Source: JAVJSD01 sp040219575 (lineage in GTDB: Bacteria; Planctomycetota; Planctomycetia; Pirellulales; Pirellulaceae). Taken from it: a stretch of DNA of 64,000 bases. The translations under genes were made by a program, and so were the position numbers. The notes under the pieces are model-generated. The model made no database searches, was not told the origin of the DNA, and saw only the letters and a program-made list of their open reading frames with translations. The stretch covers positions 124,001 to 188,000 of the forward strand of contig JAVJSD010000120.1 in assembly GCA_040219575.1 (NCBI GenBank), given 5' to 3'. The stretch's first letter is position 1. Each line of letters starts with the position of its first letter. Of the stretch, positions 40,546 through 48,507 are shown in pieces.

Positions 40546-41409
40546 TTACTTGAGGTAGCCCTGTTGCACGAGTTCTTCGCGGTCGATGTCTTCTCCGCCG
40601 GTGGCGGTGAGCAGCGCGCGGAGGGTTGCTGATGGAATGTCGCGTGAGATGCGGAAGACCGCGCCGTCGGCGAAGCCGACCAGCGGGCCGTCGGGGTGAC
40701 GACTGGAGAGGCAGGGGGCCGATTCGTCGTTGATCTGGAAGCTCATCGTGTCGATTTCCAGATCGCGCGGCTCCATCCAGTGGATGTCGCTGTCGGCGAC
40801 TTCGACGATCAGGATGGTGTTTTTCGGACCGTCGGTGATTTTGTCGATGGTCATCGGACCGCGATAGCGTTCGCAAGCTGAGGCTGGAACTCGCACCGTT
40901 GTCGGGAAGACCGTTTTTGGGCCAGTAACCACCAGGATACTTGCTCTCGAATTCCCCTTTGCTATTCCGCCGTAGGGCAACTTAAACAGGAAGCCATACT
41001 CAGACCATGGACCGCTCTGTGTCGCAGCGTGATTCCAAGGTTTGCTGAAATCCGGTCGCGGCGGCATATGGAGCCCCCGGTTCTCGCTGTATGTGCACGC
41101 CAGGAAACGCCAGCTATGGCTTGGTTGGTTGTTCGCATCCACAAAAAACGGCGGCGGCAAATCGCCGCGCTGATCTTGATGATTCCGAAGAGCTGCCACA
41201 ACCTGCTTCATCTGAACTCGGCACGTTTCGTCGAACGCCTTTGCACGGCTTCGCTGGACCGACACAATGGCGATAGACAAGATTCCGCAAAGCCCCGCGC
41301 AAATAGCAACGGCCACTAGCAGCGATCGCAGACCGAAACGGAGAGGGCGGTCGTCGGACGAGGCAGGTGTAGCTTTCGTCGGCGCTGTCCGAGCGGTCTG
41401 GATGCTCAT
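40546..41409 (-). CDS. DUF1559-like protein with H-x9-DG C-terminus
   Basis: The 287-residue protein has one N-terminal membrane helix (LLVAVAICAGLCGILSIAIVSV, about residues 30-52). QRSRAKAFDETCRVQMKQVV and an NHQDQRGDLPPPFF stretch then resemble the DUF1559 pseudopilin-like start, although the usual type IV pilin leader is absent. The C-terminal SSRHPDGPLVGFADGAVFRIS is the H-x9-DG planctomycete motif. Members are membrane-anchored with an extracytoplasmic C-terminal part and no known reaction. It is flanked on both sides by CCAAGCCGACGGC-family palindromes. Confidence 0.78.
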   Translation of the reverse strand: MSIQTARTAPTKATPASSDDRPLRFGLRSLLVAVAICAGLCGILSIAIVSVQRSRAKAFDETCRVQMKQVVAALRNHQDQRGDLPPPFFVDANNQPSHSWRFLACTYSENRGLHMPPRPDFSKPWNHAATQSGPWSEYGFLFKLPYGGIAKGNSRASILVVTGPKTVFPTTVRVPASACERYRGPMTIDKITDGPKNTILIVEVADSDIHWMEPRDLEIDTMSFQINDESAPCLSSRHPDGPLVGFADGAVFRISRDIPSATLRALLTATGGEDIDREELVQQGYLK

Positions 41410-41513
41410 GCCGGCGTTTCCATTTGCCCGGGTGAAGGGAAGCAGCGACTAGTGCGAGCGGGGCGTTGCTTTAGTGTAACGCCTCGGCCGGAAATCGCCA
41501 TTTTTCCGCGACG

Positions 41514-41578
41514 CCCCCAAGCCGACGGCTCCGCCGTCGCGGTTGCACACAGACGACGGCGGAGCCGTCGGCTTGGGG
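41514..41578. repeat. Dispersed inverted repeat (CCAAGCCGACGGC family)
   Basis: CCCCAAGCCGACGGC (from 41515) with its inner GCCGTC is complementary to GACGGCGGAGCCGTCGGCTT (41555-41574, continuing GGGG to 41578). It lies in the divergent gap between the DUF1559-like gene and the sigma factor gene, upstream of the sigma factor promoter. Confidence 0.8.
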
Positions 41579-41615
41579 TGGCGGGGAGCCGGGGAAACAG
41601 GGCGGTGCGGTTGAT

Positions 41616-41645
41616 TTGCCAATTTGCGCGGGTGTCGTCTAAGAT
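41616..41645 (+). promoter_or_regulatory. Candidate promoter of the ECF sigma factor operon
   Basis: TTGCCA (41616-41621), an 18-base spacer and TAAGAT (41640-41645) end 42 bases before the ATG at 41688. This is a reasonable sigma-70 match. A self-recognised ECF promoter cannot be excluded. Confidence 0.45.
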
Positions 41646-41687
41646 GAATTGTTTGCCTGCCAGGATGCACTTACTGGGAAAACCACC

Positions 41688-42332
41688 ATGGGAGCGGTCT
41701 CGCGCACGTTTTCGGTCTCCGCCGCCGGCGATCTTGGCGCGGCGGCGCGCTCCGAACCGGCCGCCGCTCCGCGCGCCGCGGCCGTCAGTCGCAAGCCGAC
41801 CTATATCGAGCGGCTCACCAATGGCGATCGGCAGGCCTTCGACGGACTGCTGCAGGAGCATCAGGCGGCGGTGTACGGCTACCTGCTGGCGAGACTCGCT
41901 GCTCCCACCGACGCCGAGGACCTCTGCCAGGAGGTCTTCCTCCGCTGCTACCAGGGTTGCGCCAAACTCGACCAGACAATCTCCCTGCGGGCGTGGCTGT
42001 TGGGCATCGCGCGAAACGTGCTCCGCGAACACATCCGCCGCGTGCAGCGCCGCCGCGAGGTCGCTTGGACGGAGTTGTGCTTGGAGCTCGATGCGGTCGT
42101 CCAGCAGGAGCACACCGCCGGCGACGAGGCGCTCGACCACCTGCCGGTCTGCATTGATTCGCTCGGCCGCAGCGCCCGCGAGGCGCTGGAGATGCGGTAC
42201 CACGCGCGGCTCAAGCTCGATGAAATCGGCCGCCTGCTGCATCGGAGCGAAGGGGCGATCAAGCTGTTGATGTATCGCGCCCGGCAGGCCCTTAAGAACT
42301 GCCTCGACCGGAAACTGCGAGCCGCCTCATGA
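41688..42332 (+). CDS. ECF-type RNA polymerase sigma factor
   Basis: The 214-residue protein has sigma-70 region 2 (DRQAFDGLLQEHQAAVYGYL through DAEDLCQEVFLRCYQGC and LRAWLLGIARNVLREHIRR) and region 4 (SAREALEMRYHARLKLDEIG followed by RLLHRSEGAIKLLMYRARQAL). A roughly 45-residue Ala-rich N-terminal extension precedes region 2. ATG 41688 is chosen; a TTG at 41649 would add 13 residues. The stop overlaps the next start (ATGA), the usual arrangement for a sigma factor and its membrane-bound regulator. Region 2 and region 4 hallmarks put it with planctomycete ECF groups paired with giant membrane proteins. Confidence 0.93.
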   Translation: MGAVSRTFSVSAAGDLGAAARSEPAAAPRAAAVSRKPTYIERLTNGDRQAFDGLLQEHQAAVYGYLLARLAAPTDAEDLCQEVFLRCYQGCAKLDQTISLRAWLLGIARNVLREHIRRVQRRREVAWTELCLELDAVVQQEHTAGDEALDHLPVCIDSLGRSAREALEMRYHARLKLDEIGRLLHRSEGAIKLLMYRARQALKNCLDRKLRAAS

Positions 42333-45300
42333 CCGACGACCAGTTGCTGGAACTGCTAGAGCGGAAGACGCCCGAGGAGTTGACGCCGGAGGAGATCGCC
42401 GAGCTGCGCGCCCGTCTGGCGGAGTCGCCGCAGGTGCGCGAGGCGCTGGCGGCGCGGCTGCGGTTGGAGTCGAGCCTGGCCGAGGCGTTGGGCAAGGTGA
42501 ACTTGTCGGTCGACGACCTGCTGCGGGAATCCGGCGGCCGTCGAGAGAGCGTGCTGATGCCGGTGGTGGGACTGCTGGCGTGCGTCTTGTTGATCGCCTT
42601 GACCGGCGCGGCCTTGTATCTCTCCAGCCGGGCGGACGACGCGAGCGATGACGCGGTCGCATCGGCGGACAGCGACGCGTCGGCGGACGAGCAGGGACAA
42701 GACGGCGACGGCGACGCCGACGCGGCGAGCGACGGCGATGCCGCGAATCGGCAAGCCGACGGCGCGGCGCCCGACGCCGACGCTGACGGCGGTGGCGACG
42801 AGCCGGCGGAAATCACGCCGGCCTCGGCGGTGAAGTTGCCGCTGGTGTTGCCCGCGGCAAAGTTCGCGCGGGGGAACGTGCTCGTCGACAAGGAAGACTT
42901 TGGCACGGCCGAGCAGCCGGTGGTCGCTTCGGGAGAGGAGCAACCGGCGTTTGTGGAGTACGAGTTCACGGCGCCGCGGGCTGGGGAGTATCGTCTCCGT
43001 CTGCGTTACGCCGCCTTCGACAGCCGGCCGCTGGAGATGACGCTCAACGGCGAACCGGTCGCGGGCCGTGTGGCGGGCGAGCAGACCGGCGGCAACTTCG
43101 CTGATTCGCAGCGTTGGGTCGAGGCCGGCCGTTATGCACTGGTTGAAGGCCGCAATGTGTTGCGGCTGTCGACGACGTTCAAGTTTCCGCACGTGAGCGA
43201 GATCGAAGTCGATCAACCGCAACTTGTGGCCGCCGTCGATTCCCCGGGCGACAATCCGGCGACCGGCGGAGATCCGGCCGGCGAAGAGCCCGCCGATCCG
43301 GCCGACGTGAAGCCGCCCACGCCCTGGCACACGGCGGCCGCCGCGGAGCAGATACCGTCGTTCGAGGAGGTCTGTTTCGGCGCCTTCGATCCGACATTGT
43401 CGTTGCCGCAGCGCGACGACCTGCATGGCTGGTTCGCGCCGGTCGAGGGACATCGCTACCTGGTGAGCGAGGTCGACACCCGTGAGGGGCGGTGCGCGAC
43501 GATCGACGGCCTGCTGCGGCTGAAGTCGCCGTGGCTCGACGATTCCGCGTTGCGTCTGGCGCTGGATCGCTACGACCGGCTGAAGATTCACTTCTTCCAC
43601 GGCGATCGCGGCGTAACGCTGGTGTACTACGAGTCGGAGCGGCAGAAGTGGTCGGCCTACGTCACCGAACGCGAAGCCGGTTCGCCGCAACCGAAGAGCT
43701 ACTACCTTGCCGCCACCGACGGCGGACGCGGACGCCGCACCGAATTGCGGTTCGGCGGCCCGATTGAACTACGGTATCGCGACGGGGAAGTGATCGTCAG
43801 TCGGGGCGACATCGTTCTGTTGCGAGCGCCGCTGCCGGGCCCGCCGGAGGAAGTGTACTTCGACGGCCGGGCGGTGTTTCAGGGCATCGAACTGGTCCGC
43901 GCCAGCGACTTTCCGCCGCCGCCCGAGCCACGGCCCATCTCGCTGGAGGTCGAACGCCCCGCCGACTTGCCCTGGCAAGATCATTTGGCCGAGAAGGCGC
44001 GCGTCGAGCGTTTGGAAGACGGCGGCATCCGGCTTTCCGCCGACGACGCTGGGGAGAACAGTTGGATTTTCACGCCGCTGCCTCGGCGTGGTTTGCAGAT
44101 CGTCGAGTTTGAGGTCGAGAACCTGACGCTGGGCGCCGGCGTGTACCTGGGGCGGCGAGAAGGAAGTCCCCACGAGATGATTCGCGTCGCCCGGCATCGT
44201 CGCGATGGTTCGCTGGGGGTGATGATGCGCTGGAACGACGACTACCGCGAGCACGACTTCGGCGGCGTCGATCAGCGCACCACGCCGCTGGTTTCGCCAA
44301 AGCGGTGCTGGCTTCGCCTGTTGTTCGGCGCCGGGCATGTGCGGTGGTGGATCAGCAGCGACGGCCGGCACTGGGCCGAACCCGATTGGCCGGCGAAATC
44401 GGGCGACGGAGATGTGCGATCGATCGGCCTGCACTGCACGGGCCACGCTCCGGGCGGCGGCGTCACGCTTAGGCGGTTGCGGCTGATCGAACTCGAGCAA
44501 CTCACCTCGCTGGCGCCCGAGGATCTTCGCGAGCAAGCGATCGCCGCGATTGAAGATGAAAAGCTTGAACAATGGAGCGACGTTCTCGAGCAGGCCAAGC
44601 CGGCGGAGGCGGACGCGGATGCGTGGCGGCGAGCCGAGGCGCTGGCGGTCCTGTCGCGCGGGGCGACGACCGAACTGGCCAACGACATGCTCGATCGACT
44701 GCTTGAGTCGTCTCCGGCCCAGGCGCTGCCGCCGCAGCAGCGCATTGCGATGCTCGACGAGGTGGCTCTCTTGTTCCACATGCCCGCGAGGCGCATTAAC
44801 AAGGAGCCGCTGGTCAGGCGCTATCTGGAGGTCGCTGTTTACGCCGACGGAAGGCTGCGCGAACGTCCTTACACGTTGTTGCGAAAGGCCCTCACCAACG
44901 CCCCCATCGTCGACATCCAGGGCTACGACGTTTGTGATCCGCAGCTCGTGCGGGGCGAGATGCTGCAACTTGTCTACGACGACGACTGGGCGGGGTTGCT
45001 GAAGTTCTGCCGTACATTACGCTTCTTCGAGCAACATCGCGACGTGCCGCTGGCGGAGTGGGCCGAGGCGACGGCCACGCGTTTCGCGGGGGCTCAAGTC
45101 GCGGGCGGCGATTTCGGCCGCATGCGCGACGAGTGGCGGCAGCCGGTCATCGAGGAGTTCAGCAAACAGGCCTACAACGTGATGGCCGAACTGGAGGCGC
45201 TGCTGGCCAGCGATGCGCACGACGCGGCGGCGCGGATGATGACGTCGCTCGACGCGGAGACGCTCACGGGCGTCGCCCCGGCCGCGCACGACCGGCGCCT

Positions 45301-47005
45301 GCTGGTCTCGCTGCCGGCCGCCGTGCGACTGGCCATACAGCGCTATCCGAAGTTGGCCGAGGTGATCAACGAGAACTATGGTCCGCTGGCCCAACTGAGG
45401 ATTCGACAGGCGATTGAGTCGGGCGACGCCGAGACGGTGGAGTTGGCCGCCGTGCAGTTCGCATCGACCGCCGCCGCCGCCGAGGCCCGGCAGTGGCTCG
45501 GCGACCGCGCGCTGGCCACGGGTTGGTTCGCCCGGGCTGAAGCCGAGTACCGCATTGCCGAGCAAACCGCCGGCATTCTTGTGCGGAAAGGCCTTCAGGC
45601 CCGTTTGCGTCTGGCCGCCGCCATGCAAGGTCGCGAGGAGGGGACGCCAGCGACAGGATCGGTGCGTCTGGGCGAAGTGTTGCTTTCCGTCGGCGAATTC
45701 GAGTCGCTGGTGCAAGAGATGCGCGAGCGGCACGCGGCCGACGCCGGCGCCACGGCGAGCGCTGCCGTCGCGCCCGCCGAACTGCCCGCCGCCGGCGCGT
45801 TCGACCTGAAGCGGCACGCGAGGCTCGACGGACCCGGAGGTGAGAAGCCCGGCACCGAAGCGACCAGGCACGTCCGTGAGGAGCGCGTGCCGTGGGTCGA
45901 GCGACAACTGGCCGTCAGCGAGGTCGGCGGATTGTTGTACGTCAGCAATCGATTTCAGGTCTCCGTCTTCGACCTTCAGACCGGCCGGCGGAAATGGCGC
46001 AGCGAATCGCCTTCCGGCGGCATGATGCGCAGCCGCGACTGGGCGCTGACGCCGATGCGTCCCTTGATTGTGGGCGATCGCGTCTACGCGCGACTGCTGT
46101 ACGGCGACGGCCCGCTGATCGTGGCGCTGGAGCGCGAGAGCGGCAAGATCGTGTGGACGGCGAACCGGTCGGGGCGCGAACATTTCGTCTCCGACCCGCT
46201 GCTGATGCAGGGCAAACTGCTGGCCTTCACGATGGCGCAGTCGGAACAGCGGGAGAGCGCCCTGCGGCTGGTGACGCTCGACCCGGCCACCGGCGAGGTG
46301 CAGACGCAGCACGAACTGATACGACTGCGCGACTCCTGGTGGACGCGGCGCTACTTCGCCGCTTCCGCGCTCGACAACGCCTTGGTCGCCAACCTCGGCG
46401 GCGCGACGCTATGCTGTGATCTCAACGGCGCGGTGCGTTGGGTCCGACGCCAGACCGTCCTCCCCTGTGAGGAGGAGCCCGATTGGGTGCGACAGCGCTT
46501 CCAGCCGCCGCTCGCCCACGAAGGCAGGTTGTACGTGGCGCAATCGGGCGTCCGCGCCATCGAATGCCTCGACGCGGCGACGGGCGACCTGCGATGGTCG
46601 AAAACCTTGCCCGAGATTCAGGGTGTCGTCGGCTTCGGCCCCGGCAAGGTGCTGGTGGAGACGGACGATCGGCTTCTGGCGCTCGACGCCGAGTCGGGCG
46701 ACGAGCTTTGGGACCGATCGACGGAGCAGCGTCTCGACGCGGTCGCGGGCGGCGGCGAGACGATGGTGTTAGGGCGCGTCGTCACGCCCGACGAACAACG
46801 CCGCGAGTCGGATCGCGTGGCGCTCACCTGGCTCTCCACCGCCGATGGGTCGGTGCAGCAGACAGTCGAGTTTGACGCCCTGCAGCACAGGCATCCGCAT
46901 CTGGGTGGCTTGCTGCCCTTCGCCGGGCGACTGTTCGCCTTTTATGGCGCCGGCGAGGACGATCCCAATCGGGAACTCGTCGAATTCGTCCCCCGCGCCG
47001 ACTGA
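42329..47005 (+). CDS. Giant membrane-anchored partner of the sigma factor (anti-sigma-like N-terminus, DUF1583-type and PQQ-type domains)
   Basis: The 1558-residue protein has a short cytoplasmic N-terminus (MTDDQLLELLERKTPEELTP...) like FecR/anti-sigma starts, one membrane helix (about 74-100), and an acidic Asp/Ala linker (about 102-165). Outside are a small carbohydrate-binding-like sandwich (EYEFTAPRAGEYRLRLRYAA, near 210) and a concanavalin-like/DUF1583-type region (about 340-720). A helical region (about 720-1130) follows, then a PQQ/quinoprotein-like propeller (about 1187-1540; VSVFDLQTGRRKWRSE, IVALERESGKIVWTANRSG, ECLDAATGDLRWSKT, LALDAESGDELWDR). It is translationally coupled to the sigma factor. 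It probably senses an external ligand and holds the sigma factor, which is inference. Confidence 0.85.
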   Translation: MTDDQLLELLERKTPEELTPEEIAELRARLAESPQVREALAARLRLESSLAEALGKVNLSVDDLLRESGGRRESVLMPVVGLLACVLLIALTGAALYLSSRADDASDDAVASADSDASADEQGQDGDGDADAASDGDAANRQADGAAPDADADGGGDEPAEITPASAVKLPLVLPAAKFARGNVLVDKEDFGTAEQPVVASGEEQPAFVEYEFTAPRAGEYRLRLRYAAFDSRPLEMTLNGEPVAGRVAGEQTGGNFADSQRWVEAGRYALVEGRNVLRLSTTFKFPHVSEIEVDQPQLVAAVDSPGDNPATGGDPAGEEPADPADVKPPTPWHTAAAAEQIPSFEEVCFGAFDPTLSLPQRDDLHGWFAPVEGHRYLVSEVDTREGRCATIDGLLRLKSPWLDDSALRLALDRYDRLKIHFFHGDRGVTLVYYESERQKWSAYVTEREAGSPQPKSYYLAATDGGRGRRTELRFGGPIELRYRDGEVIVSRGDIVLLRAPLPGPPEEVYFDGRAVFQGIELVRASDFPPPPEPRPISLEVERPADLPWQDHLAEKARVERLEDGGIRLSADDAGENSWIFTPLPRRGLQIVEFEVENLTLGAGVYLGRREGSPHEMIRVARHRRDGSLGVMMRWNDDYREHDFGGVDQRTTPLVSPKRCWLRLLFGAGHVRWWISSDGRHWAEPDWPAKSGDGDVRSIGLHCTGHAPGGGVTLRRLRLIELEQLTSLAPEDLREQAIAAIEDEKLEQWSDVLEQAKPAEADADAWRRAEALAVLSRGATTELANDMLDRLLESSPAQALPPQQRIAMLDEVALLFHMPARRINKEPLVRRYLEVAVYADGRLRERPYTLLRKALTNAPIVDIQGYDVCDPQLVRGEMLQLVYDDDWAGLLKFCRTLRFFEQHRDVPLAEWAEATATRFAGAQVAGGDFGRMRDEWRQPVIEEFSKQAYNVMAELEALLASDAHDAAARMMTSLDAETLTGVAPAAHDRRLLVSLPAAVRLAIQRYPKLAEVINENYGPLAQLRIRQAIESGDAETVELAAVQFASTAAAAEARQWLGDRALATGWFARAEAEYRIAEQTAGILVRKGLQARLRLAAAMQGREEGTPATGSVRLGEVLLSVGEFESLVQEMRERHAADAGATASAAVAPAELPAAGAFDLKRHARLDGPGGEKPGTEATRHVREERVPWVERQLAVSEVGGLLYVSNRFQVSVFDLQTGRRKWRSESPSGGMMRSRDWALTPMRPLIVGDRVYARLLYGDGPLIVALERESGKIVWTANRSGREHFVSDPLLMQGKLLAFTMAQSEQRESALRLVTLDPATGEVQTQHELIRLRDSWWTRRYFAASALDNALVANLGGATLCCDLNGAVRWVRRQTVLPCEEEPDWVRQRFQPPLAHEGRLYVAQSGVRAIECLDAATGDLRWSKTLPEIQGVVGFGPGKVLVETDDRLLALDAESGDELWDRSTEQRLDAVAGGGETMVLGRVVTPDEQRRESDRVALTWLSTADGSVQQTVEFDALQHRHPHLGGLLPFAGRLFAFYGAGEDDPNRELVEFVPRAD

Positions 47006-47282
47006 TGGTGCTTCCTTTTCGATATCTTTCTCTTCCGATTGGCGAAGGACGACAAGCGCGGCACGAGGATCAGCGAGGAGAGCCGGAGAGACCATCGCAT
47101 TCTCGGCTTCCCTAGGAGATAATGAAGGGAAGTTGAAGTTTGCCGGCGGGATTCCCAAGAATCCCCGTAACGAACGCCCGCCGACGGTCAATTGAAGGTA
47201 GGCGCCCGATGGCGCCTCTCTCTCCCCCCAACGCCAAATCTCGCCTCGCCGGTTCTCCTCCGTAGCAGAGTCCTCACTTCAA
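47006..47282. other. Gap before the MoxR-vWA operon
   Basis: These 277 bases separate the sigma factor operon from the next gene on the same strand. No strong promoter, terminator or repeat stands out, so the operon promoter must lie here or further upstream but cannot be placed. Confidence 0.3.
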
Positions 47283-48485
47283 GTGCCTATTCAGCAACAA
47301 CTTAGCTCGCTCATTCAGGTTGATCGCCGCCGCTGGCTGCTGTTGGCCGCGGCAGTCGCCGCCGGCCTGCGGACGTCCCCCGCCTGGGCGGAAGGCGAGT
47401 GGGAGATGACTGCCGAGAGCCATCGGGCCCTGGAGCGCGGTCTGCAGTGGCTGCAGCGGAATCAGGGGGACGCCGGCAATTGGGAATCCAACGATCTGGG
47501 GCTGGTCGGCATGGGGGCTCTGGCTTTCATGGCGGCGGGTCACTCGCCGGGGCGAGGCCGGTACGGCGAGACCGTCGCCAAGGCGCTCGATTACATCGTC
47601 AACAACGCCAAGCCGTCGGGCCTGCTCAACGAATCCCATTCGCAGCGCGACATGTACAACCACGGCCTGGCGACGTTCGTGCTGGGCCAGGCGCACGGCA
47701 TGACCACCACGCGCGACAAGCGGCTTTCCCAGGTGCTGGAGAGGGCCCTGCAGTTGATCGCCGCCACCCAGTGCGAGGACGGCGGTTGGGATTATCGCGC
47801 GGCGCGTCAAAAGAACGGGCACGATCTCAGCCTGGCGGTGATGCAGGCCAAGGCGCTCCGCAGCGCGATGGACAGCGGCCTGGAGGTTTCGCCGGAGGTG
47901 ATCGAGTTGGCGATTCAGAGTGTGCGCGAGCATTATTCGCCGCAATCGGGCCGTCGCGATCTTCCCGAATCGCAACTGCGGCAGCTACCCGGTCAATTCA
48001 CTTACTCGCGCGGAGGCGGCGGGGCTTCGATCGCCATGGCGGCCTGCGGCGTCGTCTGCCTGCAGGAGTTCGGCCAGTACGACGACTGGCGGATCGGCAA
48101 GAGCATGCAGGTCGTGCTCGACGCGGTGCAAGGCGTGTCTCGCATGCAGCAAGGCGGACGCCAACGGAGCCGAGTCGGCTCCTTGCCGTTCGACGCATAC
48201 ACGCTGTATTACGTGGGGCAGGCGCTGTACCAGGTCGGCGGCCAGTCTTGGGAAAACAGCTATCCGGTGCTGCGCGACTATCTCGTCGAGTGGCAGAAGG
48301 AAGAAGACGGCGTGGGCTGGTGGATGGATCGCGGCGGCAACGGCGGAGGCCGTGTGGGAGGGAAGCCAGGCGAGTTGTACGGCACCGCGGTGGCGTGCTT
48401 CATCCTGGCGATCCCGAATCGCTTCTTGCCCATCCTGCAGGAAGGCAAGATCGAGAGTCTCCGTCAACAGTTCGCCACGGAGTAG
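47283..48485 (+). CDS. Exported prenyltransferase/terpenoid-cyclase-fold repeat protein
   Basis: The 400-residue protein has a GTG start at 47283 with no clear ribosome binding site. The Arg-rich DRRRWLLLAAAVAAGLRTSPAWA stretch acts as a signal peptide. The body has alpha/alpha-barrel repeats as in squalene-hopene cyclase and prenyltransferase beta subunits: ALERGLQWLQRNQGDAGNWE, RALQLIAATQCEDGGWDYRA and a YGTAVACFILAIPNRFLPI end. No DXDD-type cyclase motif is visible, so it is probably not a cyclase. In planctomycetes such proteins precede BatA/vWA/MoxR genes, as here; the role in that system is unknown. Confidence 0.85.
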   Translation: MPIQQQLSSLIQVDRRRWLLLAAAVAAGLRTSPAWAEGEWEMTAESHRALERGLQWLQRNQGDAGNWESNDLGLVGMGALAFMAAGHSPGRGRYGETVAKALDYIVNNAKPSGLLNESHSQRDMYNHGLATFVLGQAHGMTTTRDKRLSQVLERALQLIAATQCEDGGWDYRAARQKNGHDLSLAVMQAKALRSAMDSGLEVSPEVIELAIQSVREHYSPQSGRRDLPESQLRQLPGQFTYSRGGGGASIAMAACGVVCLQEFGQYDDWRIGKSMQVVLDAVQGVSRMQQGGRQRSRVGSLPFDAYTLYYVGQALYQVGGQSWENSYPVLRDYLVEWQKEEDGVGWWMDRGGNGGGRVGGKPGELYGTAVACFILAIPNRFLPILQEGKIESLRQQFATE

Positions 48486-48507
48486 CCGGTTCGCCGCCAC
48501 GCCCTCG

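Noticed and set aside
47283..48485. Squalene-hopene cyclase
   Set aside because: The protein is about 400 residues, exported, and lacks a visible DXDD catalytic motif; only the alpha/alpha-barrel repeat fold is supported.
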